From Bacteroidales bacterium (GTDB lineage Bacteria > Bacteroidota > Bacteroidia > Bacteroidales > Muribaculaceae), in contig QAMW01000027.1 of the NCBI GenBank assembly GCA_003150235.1, forward strand, positions 94,398-124,924: a stretch of DNA of 30,527 nucleotides, written 5' to 3'. Shown here piece by piece: positions 23,371-30,527 of the stretch. The translations under genes were made by a program, and so were the position numbers. The first letter of the stretch is position 1. Each line of letters opens with the position of its first letter. The notes below the pieces were generated by a model, which saw only the letters and a program-made list of their open reading frames with translations, made no database searches and was not told the origin of the DNA.

Positions 23371-24444
23371 ATGAAAACTTACGCTATGAACTATTTCAAA
23401 TATACCGCATTTCTTGCCGCAGGCACACTCCTTGCCGGTTCTGTGTCATCTTGCAAGAACAGTGACACCGATTTCCCCGATTATGAGGGTGGAGTCACCG
23501 CATATTTCGCAAAGCAGGATCCCGTCAGGACTCTTATCCTTGGCGAATATGAGGAGGGCGACAACTCTCTTGACAATCAGCATAAATGCATGATTTTTGC
23601 CACTCAGGGGGGTGCCTATAAGTCGCGCGACCTCTCTATCGAGGTGACTGTCGACAATACTCTCGTCAACGACCTCTATTTTGAGGACGGATCTCCGGTG
23701 AAAGCTATGCCCGCTGAGTACTACTCGCTTGCAAGTACCATGCTTACCAAGAAGAAAGATTATCTCTTCGGTACGGAGGTAACTTTTACCGATGCTTTCT
23801 TCGCCGACCCCGACGCGCTTAAAAATACTTATGTGATACCTTTGGTGATGCTCAAGGCTAACGGTGCCGACCGTATTCTCACAGGTACTATCGATGATGC
23901 CTATGTCAATGACAGCCCGCTGCGCACTGACGAATCGAAGTGGAAGGTGCTTCCTCAAGACTATGTGCTATACTGCGTGAAATATGTCAACCCTTGGCAT
24001 GCAGCTTACCTGCGCCGTGGTACCGACAAGATTACCGCTAACGGTGTAATCACTACTGAAGAGCGCAAGCATGAGTATGTAGAGCAGGATGAAGTGGTTA
24101 ATTTTACCACCCTTGGCTTGAACAAGTGTAACTATGTGTTCTCCCACGTATTCGGCGAGGGTGATGCACGTCACACTTATTCTTGCAACCTTGAGATTAC
24201 TGTTGGCGCCGACGGTCAGTGTACGGTGTCTTCTTCCGATAACGGTGTTACCGTTTCAGGTTCGGGTAGCTACAAGGAGAAAGGTGAGAAAAACAGCTGG
24301 GGTCGTCAGGACCGCGATGCTTTCTATCTCGACTACACTGTCGTGTTTAACAACGAGAATGTCAAGTTTGAGGTAAGCGATATCTTCGTGCTTCGCTCGC
24401 GCGACTTCAAAGGCGAGTATTTTAATCCGGTATATAGGAAATAA
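23371..24444 (+). CDS. xusE: Surface glycan-binding lipoprotein, DUF1735-type (XusE-like)
   Basis: The product has 357 residues from the ATG at 23371; an ATG at 23386 is also possible. The signal ends GSVSSC (lipobox Cys28). A DUF1735-like beta-sandwich (about 35-165; VTAYFAKQDPVRTLILGEYE, MPAEYYSLAS, YVIPLVMLKANG) is followed by a second domain (about 180-357; WHAAYLRRG, GVTVSGSGSYKE, VFNNENVKFEVSDIFVLRSR). The layout and position between the second susD and GH10 match the fifth gene (xusE) of xylan utilisation systems. It is likely an outer-membrane xylan-binding protein without enzymatic activity. Confidence 0.8.
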   Translation: MKTYAMNYFKYTAFLAAGTLLAGSVSSCKNSDTDFPDYEGGVTAYFAKQDPVRTLILGEYEEGDNSLDNQHKCMIFATQGGAYKSRDLSIEVTVDNTLVNDLYFEDGSPVKAMPAEYYSLASTMLTKKKDYLFGTEVTFTDAFFADPDALKNTYVIPLVMLKANGADRILTGTIDDAYVNDSPLRTDESKWKVLPQDYVLYCVKYVNPWHAAYLRRGTDKITANGVITTEERKHEYVEQDEVVNFTTLGLNKCNYVFSHVFGEGDARHTYSCNLEITVGADGQCTVSSSDNGVTVSGSGSYKEKGEKNSWGRQDRDAFYLDYTVVFNNENVKFEVSDIFVLRSRDFKGEYFNPVYRK

Positions 24445-24458
24445 AATCAATGATTATC

Positions 24459-26681
24459 ATGAAAGGATATAATAAATTAGTATGGGCTTGCGCCTTGACT
24501 CCGGCGTTGGTCGGTTGTGTCGACGAAATCGACACAACCTCCAACTTCTCCGTCGACAAGCCCGAAAGTGTTGCTCAATACGAGTATCTCGCTGACTATG
24601 CACCATTGAAGTCGTATGTCGACCGTGCGGCTCATCCCGGCTTCCTTCTCGGTACCGGTGTCAGCGCCGATGAATATCTGAAGCGCGGCGGTGTATATGT
24701 GCTCACCAATTCCAATTTCGACCAGGTGACCACAGGTAATGCTATGAAGCATGCGTCAGTTATGGGCGACAATGGTTATATGGACTTTACAACCGTAAAA
24801 AACTTCGTGGAGGCGGCTACCTCTGCCGGTCTTGAAGTCTACGGACACACTCTCTGCTGGCATGAGCAGCAGAGATATAAATATCTCAACGGCCTCCTTG
24901 CCGACCGTATCCCTGAAGATGACGGTTCCGACGGCAAAAAGACTATCACGCTTTTCTCTGCTTACGACGGTCAGGGCGGCACTATAGGTGGCTGGGGTGG
25001 CGGCTCCATGGAAAGCATAGAGGAAGATGGTAAGCCTTGCTTCAAGTTCACCAACGATGAGGAAAAGACTAATCCATGGGATATTCAGATTAATGTGCAG
25101 CCTGGCGACGTATTCGGTGAAGGCGTTGTACACACCATAGAGTTTGACGTGAAAGGTACTCCTGATGCTACATTTACTTGGGATTTCCAGTGCTCTGAAG
25201 GTTATCAGGGTCGTGGTGCCACGGATCCGTTCAATGTCACTGCCGACTGGACTCATGTCAAGCTGAAAGGTACTCCTAACGGTGCCGGTACCGACCGTAT
25301 GCTTCTAAGTGTAGGTAAATATGTCGGTACTCTCTATATATCCAACCTCGTGATTACTTACGAAGGCAAGGAGGAGAAAGAGGTGCCTGTATCGCTCATT
25401 ATCAACGGCAACGGTGCCACTTCCGATGTATCTTGCTTCTTTGGTAAGACTGGGGGTGCTGATCCAACTCCGGCTGAAATGGATGGCAACACTTTCAAGG
25501 TTGAGCTTAACGCTAATCCGTCACAGGCTTGGGATGCTCAGTTCTTCATCAAGTCAACGGAGGCTCTTGCTGCTGGTACTAAACTTGAGTTTAGCATGAT
25601 GGTGAAATGTACTGACAAGCGTACTTGCGATATTCAGGCTCATCAGGGTACCCCCGGTAATTACAAACACTATAATTTTGTAGGAAGCAATTTCACCACC
25701 GTACCCGGTGAGTGGGTTGAATACAAATGGTCGGGTGTCGTGCCTTCAAGTGCTGACGGCTGTGACATTGTGGCTTTCAACCTTACAACCATTCCTGATG
25801 CCGGTACGATGTGGTTCAAGGATATTGTGTGGAACAAGATGGTTCCCGGTAATGCCATACCTCTTACCCCCGATGAAAAGCGCGAAATTATCGACGGAGA
25901 ACTCAACCGCTGGGTTAAGGGCATGATGGAGGCTACAGAAGGAAAGGTCAAGGCTTGGGATGTGCTCAACGAAGTGCTTTCCGGTGCCGACAAGGATGGC
26001 GATGGCAAGTATGATCTCAACGGTGCTGCCAATTGGACCGGCGATAAGGTCAACGAGCGCTTCTTCTGGGCCGACTACCTCGGTAAGGACTTTGTTCGCG
26101 ACCTCGTGAAGTATGCGCGTGACGGATTCAAGGATGCCGGTGGTAACCCCGATGAACTTAAACTTTTCATCAACGACTTTAACCTTGAGTCATGGTGGGA
26201 TAACAACGGTAAGGCTAAGAGCCTCGTTGAGTGGATTAAGTATTGGGAATCTGACAACTTGACCAAGATTGACGGTATCGGTACCCAGATGCACGTATCC
26301 TACTGCATGAAACCCGAGGATCAGAAGACTCGTGAAGATGCTATAGTGGAGATGTTTAAGGTTCTTGCAAAATCTGGTAAGCTTATCCGTATAACAGAAC
26401 TTGACATGGGTATCCTTGATGCTGACGGAAACACTATCAAGACTCCTGACCTCACTTTCGAGCAGAAGAAGCTCATGAGCGACTACTACAAGTTTATCGT
26501 CAAGAAGTACTTTGAGATTATACCTGTCGCACAGCAGTACGGTATCTGCGCATGGGCGCAGACCGACAGCCCCGAAGGTAGTGGATGGCGCGCCGGTGAG
26601 CCTATCGGTCTATGGGATGCCGACTACAGCCGCAAGCCCGCTTACGGCGGATTTGCCGACGGTCTCGCAGGTAAGGAATAA
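24459..26681 (+). CDS. xyn10C: GH10 endo-xylanase with two inserted carbohydrate-binding modules
   Basis: The product has 740 residues from the ATG at 24459; an ATG at 24450 is less favoured. Lipobox LVGC (Cys20) places it on the cell surface. The GH10 barrel starts at about 45-150 (VYGHTLCWHEQ, 127-137) and is interrupted at about 155-460 by two tandem beta-sandwich modules, A (about 162-304) and B (about 309-461). The barrel then resumes with acid/base Glu505 in WDVLNE, INDFNLE, GTQMHVSY, nucleophile Glu647 in ITELDM and WAQTDSPEGSGWRAGEPIGLW. The inserted-CBM design is known from gut Bacteroidales xylanases. It makes the first cuts in xylan for the SusC/D pairs. Confidence 0.95.
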   Translation: MKGYNKLVWACALTPALVGCVDEIDTTSNFSVDKPESVAQYEYLADYAPLKSYVDRAAHPGFLLGTGVSADEYLKRGGVYVLTNSNFDQVTTGNAMKHASVMGDNGYMDFTTVKNFVEAATSAGLEVYGHTLCWHEQQRYKYLNGLLADRIPEDDGSDGKKTITLFSAYDGQGGTIGGWGGGSMESIEEDGKPCFKFTNDEEKTNPWDIQINVQPGDVFGEGVVHTIEFDVKGTPDATFTWDFQCSEGYQGRGATDPFNVTADWTHVKLKGTPNGAGTDRMLLSVGKYVGTLYISNLVITYEGKEEKEVPVSLIINGNGATSDVSCFFGKTGGADPTPAEMDGNTFKVELNANPSQAWDAQFFIKSTEALAAGTKLEFSMMVKCTDKRTCDIQAHQGTPGNYKHYNFVGSNFTTVPGEWVEYKWSGVVPSSADGCDIVAFNLTTIPDAGTMWFKDIVWNKMVPGNAIPLTPDEKREIIDGELNRWVKGMMEATEGKVKAWDVLNEVLSGADKDGDGKYDLNGAANWTGDKVNERFFWADYLGKDFVRDLVKYARDGFKDAGGNPDELKLFINDFNLESWWDNNGKAKSLVEWIKYWESDNLTKIDGIGTQMHVSYCMKPEDQKTREDAIVEMFKVLAKSGKLIRITELDMGILDADGNTIKTPDLTFEQKKLMSDYYKFIVKKYFEIIPVAQQYGICAWAQTDSPEGSGWRAGEPIGLWDADYSRKPAYGGFADGLAGKE

Positions 26682-26703
26682 TTCACCGCATTTTTTTCAT
26701 CAG

Positions 26704-26739
26704 CCGGGAGGGTGGACCCCCTCCGCCCTCCCGGTATTT
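26704..26739 (+). terminator. Strong hairpin after GH10 gene
   Basis: CCGGGAGGG(TGG) pairs with (CCG)CCCTCCCGG around loop ACCCCCT, giving a 12-bp stem with one G-T pair, followed by TATTTT. It may terminate or reduce transcription before the carbohydrate-binding protein gene, or protect the 3' end of the upstream mRNA. Confidence 0.7.
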
Positions 26740-26764
26740 TAACTAACTAATAAATTTTTTTACT

Positions 26765-27889
26765 ATGAACAAAAAATTACTCGCATTGGCAGCAATCGCT
26801 GCTATGTCAGTTTCGTCAATCAGTGCAGCCGAGGTATCACTCCTTGATGCCAACTCAATTCATGGAAATGCCTCAAATCTTTCAGGTTGGGGTGCTCAGG
26901 TTGAGGCAGTTGACGGTGTATACACTTTAGAAGTTGGTGCTAATCTTGCTAATCCTTGGGATGCTCAGCTTTTTATCTGTGGCAATAAGACACTTAATGC
27001 CGGGCAGAAAATTACTTTTAAAATGCAGGCTAAATCAACCTCAGCTCGTGCTCTACAAACTCAGGCACAAGGTGATATGGGTGGATATCTCGCAAATTTA
27101 GGCCCTGATTTTGAAGTTGCTGCAGATTGGAAATCATATGAATTTACTGGTGAGGTTCCGGTTGATGGCATGAAGACTATCGCAGTAAATCTTGCTACAG
27201 CTCCTGAAGCTTGCACTATTTCTTTCAAGGACATTGTTTGGACTGTTGAAGAAAGTGGCGACACTCCTGATCCCAAGCCCGAGCAGCCCGCTGACGTAGT
27301 AGCTTCCTGGTACACCGGCAACGGCGCTACATTCGGTGGTTGGGGTGGTTCAGCTACATTCGAGCAGGTAACTGAAGATGACAAGCCCTGTCTTAAGGTG
27401 ACTAATCCTTCAGAGGGAACTAATCCCTGGGATGTGCAGGTAGGTATTGATGTAAACCTTGATTTTGACAAAACGTATTATTTGTCTTTTGATGTAAAGG
27501 GTACATCTGCCGAAGGTATCACTTCCGGTATCCAGAACTCTACTGATTATGACGGAAAGGGTAATTTCACCGCTTTTAATATCACTGAGGATTGGGCTCC
27601 AGTAGTCATTGAGGCTCTTTGTTCTCAAGGCAATAAGGAGTCTGATGCTAACCGCATCACAATCAACCTCGGCAAGTATGTCGGTACATTCTATATGACC
27701 AATGTAGTGCTCTCTACTACCAACCCTGCAGGCGTTGACGCCGTTGAGGTCGCTCCTGTAGTTAACCACTGGACTGTTTACAACCTTATGGGCGTTAAGG
27801 TCCTCGACACTGACAACGAGGCTGCTGTTAACGAACTCGCTAACGGTATCTACGTTATCAACGGCAAGAAAGTTGCCATCCGCCACTAA
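26765..27889 (+). CDS. Secreted two-module carbohydrate-binding protein with sorting-like tail
   Basis: The product has 374 residues. The signal peptide ends SISA-AE and there is no lipobox. Module B' (about 24-162) resembles GH10 module B (NPWDAQLFICGN, ISFKDIVW). After a Pro-rich linker (GDTPDPKPEQPAD), module A' (about 177-318) resembles GH10 module A (GGWGGS, EDDKPCLKVTNPSEGTNPWD, LGKYVGTFYMTNVV). The last about 50 residues (WTVYNLMGVKVL, NGIYVINGKKVAIRH) resemble a short C-terminal sorting domain seen on exported Bacteroidota proteins. There is no catalytic domain. It probably binds xylan outside the cell or on the surface. The A/T-rich leader (ACTAACTAATAAATTTTTTT) is typical of strongly translated genes in this phylum. 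Confidence 0.82.
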   Translation: MNKKLLALAAIAAMSVSSISAAEVSLLDANSIHGNASNLSGWGAQVEAVDGVYTLEVGANLANPWDAQLFICGNKTLNAGQKITFKMQAKSTSARALQTQAQGDMGGYLANLGPDFEVAADWKSYEFTGEVPVDGMKTIAVNLATAPEACTISFKDIVWTVEESGDTPDPKPEQPADVVASWYTGNGATFGGWGGSATFEQVTEDDKPCLKVTNPSEGTNPWDVQVGIDVNLDFDKTYYLSFDVKGTSAEGITSGIQNSTDYDGKGNFTAFNITEDWAPVVIEALCSQGNKESDANRITINLGKYVGTFYMTNVVLSTTNPAGVDAVEVAPVVNHWTVYNLMGVKVLDTDNEAAVNELANGIYVINGKKVAIRH

Positions 27890-27921
27890 TTCGACTGTAG
27901 AAGTAGAATAGTTCGATAGCT

Positions 27922-27960
27922 CACAACCGGTCAGGGGGTAATAGCCCCCTCCCGGTTGTG
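27922..27960 (+). terminator. Hairpin after carbohydrate-binding protein gene
   Basis: CACAACCGG (27922-27930) pairs with CCGGTTGTG (27952-27960), and an inner GGGGG pairs with CCCCC. It is followed by AATAATTTAA rather than a clean T-run, so termination may be partial and the GH3 gene may still be read from upstream. Confidence 0.65.
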
Positions 27961-27990
27961 AATAATTTAACCCCGATTCATTTTTTGACC

Positions 27991-30527
27991 ATGAGATATA
28001 CATTCCTTGCCCTTTTACTTTTATCATTTTTCCCGGTTTTTGCACAAAACGAGCCTTACCGCGACCGCTCGCTTTCTCCTGAACAACGTGCCGCCGACCT
28101 TCTCCCGCGACTCACACTCGATGAGAAAATAATGTTGATGATGGACTACTCCGAGCCTGTGTCAAGACTCGGTATTCCCGAATACAACTGGTGGAACGAA
28201 GCGCTTCACGGTGTCGGTCGTGCCGGAATAGCAACTGTGCTGCCGCAGTCTATCGCAATGGCGGCGACTTTCGATGACGATGCCGTAAACCGGGCTTTCG
28301 ATATGGTGAGCGACGAGGCGAGGGCGAAGTATAACGGTTTTCGCAGCCGGGGGGCTCATGGTCGCTATCAGGGACTTACTTTCTGGACTCCGAATGTAAA
28401 CATTTTCCGCGACCCGCGATGGGGACGCGGACAGGAGACTTACGGCGAGGATCCATATCTCGCCTCATGCATGGGCGTGGCTGTGGTCAGAGGTCTGCAG
28501 GGTCCCGCCGATGCGAAATACATCAAGACTATAGCTGGCGCGAAGCATTTCGCCGTGCATAGCGGTCCGGAATGGAACCGCCATTCCTACGATGCCCGCG
28601 ATATCGACCCACGCGACCTGTGGGAGACATATCTCCCCGCGTTTCATGCACTTGTCGATGCCGGGGTAGGGCAGGTGATGTGTGCCTACAACCGCTATGA
28701 GGGTGAACCATGCTGCGGCAGCAACCGCCTTTTGACTCAGATTCTCCGCAACGAATGGGGCTACGACAAGATTGTAGTGACCGACTGTGGCGCGATTTAC
28801 GACTTTTTTAATCCCGGTGCCCACGCCACCCATCCTTCTTCTGCCGATGCAAGCGCCGATGCTGTGGTTTCAGGCACTGACCTTGAGTGTGGTTCCGCGT
28901 TCCGTGACTTGAAGAAGGCGTATGAATCCGGTCTTGTCACGGAGGCGGCTATCGATGCTTCTGTGCGACGTTTGCTCGAGGCACGTTTCTCCCTCGGAGA
29001 GATGGACGATGATCCCGCTTCTCCCTGGGCTGCGCTCTCTCCCTCGATTGTTGATTGTGACAGTCATCGCGCGATTGCGCTCGACATGGCGCGCAAGTCG
29101 ATGACTCTTCTTAAGAATAACGGCATACTTCCCTTGCCGAAATCAGGGGAGAAAATAATCGTCATGGGTCCAAATGCTCAGGATTCCGTGATGCAGTGGG
29201 GCAATTATAACGGTACACCCTCCCACACCGTAACCATCCTTGACGGCATACGCTCCAAGATAGGCAATGTGCCCTATCTGAAAGGCTGCGACTTCGTGGT
29301 AAACCGCAATATCGTGTCCCATTTCGATAACATCTCTTCCGGAGGTGAAAAAGGCATGAAGGCTCTCTACTGGAACAACCGCGAGATGAAAGGCGACCCC
29401 GTCGCCTCGCAGCGTCTCACCACTCCGCTTAACTTTACCACTGCCGGCGCGACAGTGTTTGCCCCCGGTGTGAATCTCGAAAATTTCTCCGCTCTCTATA
29501 CCGCCACATTCACCCCGTCAGAGTCGGGCACGTATATCATCAACATGGATGCCGACGATGGGCGTCAGGTTGTGACGCTCGATGGCGAGAAAGTGATATC
29601 CTGCTCTACCGAAGGCTCGATTCATTCTTACTCCCACAGCTTTTTCGGCGAGGAGGGTAAGGAATACAAGATAGCCCTTGCCTACGACCATGGTCACGGC
29701 ACCGGCAAACTCACTTTCGACATCGGCAAGGTGTGTGACTATGACACTGACCCGGGGGATGCCTCGACCGTGATTTTTGTCGGCGGAATCTCTCCGGCAC
29801 TTGAAGGGGAGGAAATGCCCGTATCGATGCCCGGCTTCCGTGGCGGCGACCGTGAGACAATAGAGCTTCCGGCAATTCAGCGCGAGTTGCTGAAAAGCCT
29901 GAAAGCGCAGGGCAAGAAGATTGTCTATGTCAACTGCTCCGGCTCGGCTGTGGCTCTCGCCCCGGAAGACTCTATATGCGATGCCATCCTGCAGGCGTGG
30001 TATCCCGGTCAGGCTGGCGGCACTGCTGTCGCCGACGTGCTTTTCGGCGATTATAACCCTGCCGGTCGCCTTCCCGTGACATTCTATACCGGTGACGCGC
30101 AGCTTCCCGACTTTGAGGATTACAATATGACCGGCCGCACTTACCGTTACCTTACCGAAAAGCCGCTTTATCCTTTCGGTCACGGACTCAGTTACTCGAC
30201 ATTCACTTACTCGCAGCCTGTCATGGCGCGGAGTCATGTCGTGGGCGATACCGTGCCCTTCAGTGTCACTGTCACAAACGACAGCGATATCGACGGCGAG
30301 GAGGTAGTGCAGCTATACATGCGCCGTGTCGGCGACACCGCCGGTCCGGTGAAATCGCTCTGTGCCTTCCGCAGGGTGCCTGTAAGTGCGCGAAGTGCCG
30401 TAAAAGTCGATTTTCAGCTTGACGCGGAGCGTTTCGCTACTTTCGACAATGCGAGCGGTCGCATGAAGGTTGTGCCCGGCGAATACGAGATTTTCTACGG
30501 CGGCTCCTCCGACTCCCCGCGCTCAGT
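27991..30527 (+). CDS. GH3 beta-xylosidase/beta-glucosidase (3' end beyond window)
   Basis: At least 845 residues; the frame is open to the end of the window. The signal peptide is MRYTFLALLLLSFFPVFA-Q. The GH3 N-terminal barrel (about 25-335) has NWWNEALHGVGR, FWTPNVNIFRDPRWGRGQET, AKHFAVHSGPE and catalytic nucleophile Asp265 in VVTDCGAI. The second domain (about 350 onward; MTLLKNNGILPLP) is interrupted by a PA14-like insert (about 440-590; YTATFTPSESGTYIINMDAD). It then resumes with VNCSGSAVAL, QAWYPGQAGGTAVADVLFG and a fibronectin-like C-terminal domain (PLYPFGHGLSYSTF). TDCGA, rather than SDW, is the form found in plant-like GH3 beta-xylosidases. This fits final release of xylose, probably in the periplasm. 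Confidence 0.93.
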   Translation, partial: MRYTFLALLLLSFFPVFAQNEPYRDRSLSPEQRAADLLPRLTLDEKIMLMMDYSEPVSRLGIPEYNWWNEALHGVGRAGIATVLPQSIAMAATFDDDAVNRAFDMVSDEARAKYNGFRSRGAHGRYQGLTFWTPNVNIFRDPRWGRGQETYGEDPYLASCMGVAVVRGLQGPADAKYIKTIAGAKHFAVHSGPEWNRHSYDARDIDPRDLWETYLPAFHALVDAGVGQVMCAYNRYEGEPCCGSNRLLTQILRNEWGYDKIVVTDCGAIYDFFNPGAHATHPSSADASADAVVSGTDLECGSAFRDLKKAYESGLVTEAAIDASVRRLLEARFSLGEMDDDPASPWAALSPSIVDCDSHRAIALDMARKSMTLLKNNGILPLPKSGEKIIVMGPNAQDSVMQWGNYNGTPSHTVTILDGIRSKIGNVPYLKGCDFVVNRNIVSHFDNISSGGEKGMKALYWNNREMKGDPVASQRLTTPLNFTTAGATVFAPGVNLENFSALYTATFTPSESGTYIINMDADDGRQVVTLDGEKVISCSTEGSIHSYSHSFFGEEGKEYKIALAYDHGHGTGKLTFDIGKVCDYDTDPGDASTVIFVGGISPALEGEEMPVSMPGFRGGDRETIELPAIQRELLKSLKAQGKKIVYVNCSGSAVALAPEDSICDAILQAWYPGQAGGTAVADVLFGDYNPAGRLPVTFYTGDAQLPDFEDYNMTGRTYRYLTEKPLYPFGHGLSYSTFTYSQPVMARSHVVGDTVPFSVTVTNDSDIDGEEVVQLYMRRVGDTAGPVKSLCAFRRVPVSARSAVKVDFQLDAERFATFDNASGRMKVVPGEYEIFYGGSSDSPRS

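Overview
The window looks like chromosomal DNA of a gut member of the order Bacteroidales, probably Muribaculaceae or a relative of Prevotella. The signs are two consecutive SusC/SusD pairs, lipoprotein signals with S/G-C lipoboxes, Bacteroidota-type promoters (TAnnTTTG at -7), A/T-rich leaders instead of strong Shine-Dalgarno sites, and an RHS core of the Bacteroidota HYYPYG...KFGGKELD type. Species cannot be named from the sequence alone.

Region 1 (1-3450) is accessory DNA, a graveyard or store of RHS cassettes. A 58-bp direct repeat carrying a promoter and a start codon occurs at 1-58 and 2075-2132. Copy 1 is fused in frame to the second half of an RHS core with a variable C-terminal tip (42-890), followed by a translationally coupled, AT-rich candidate immunity gene (887-1441). 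The first half of an RHS core follows (1426-1671) and breaks off at the same HYYPYGL codons where the first fragment begins. Copy 2 leads into a 132-residue membrane protein and a 207-residue exported protein of unknown function. Short G/C-rich inverted repeats fill the gaps.

Region 2 (3450-8580) is housekeeping. A small membrane protein and an EamA-type exporter lie on the + strand. A probable five-gene operon reads on the - strand: dCMP deaminase, S41 C-terminal processing protease, 5-formyl-THF cyclo-ligase, an ScdA/hemerythrin-like protein and a LuxR-type regulator.

Region 3 (8579 to the end) is a xylan utilisation locus. Its core, susC-susD-susC-susD-lipoprotein-GH10, has the gene order of the xusA-xusB-xusC-xusD-xusE-xyn10C system known from Prevotella and Bacteroides. 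In front are a divergent SGNH esterase-like gene and two GH43 genes; behind are a stand-alone carbohydrate-binding protein and a GH3 beta-xylosidase/glucosidase that runs off the window. The model is that surface GH10 cuts xylan, the SusC/D pairs and the XusE-like lipoprotein bind and import oligosaccharides, and the GH43, GH3 and esterase enzymes finish them. Both GH43 promoters carry four G-T/A-T/A-AC half-sites phased at exactly 21 bp and ending 36 bp before the -7 element. That is the geometry expected for an AraC-type (HTCS) activator, and it is the most striking undeclared signal in the window. No regulator gene for the locus is seen here.
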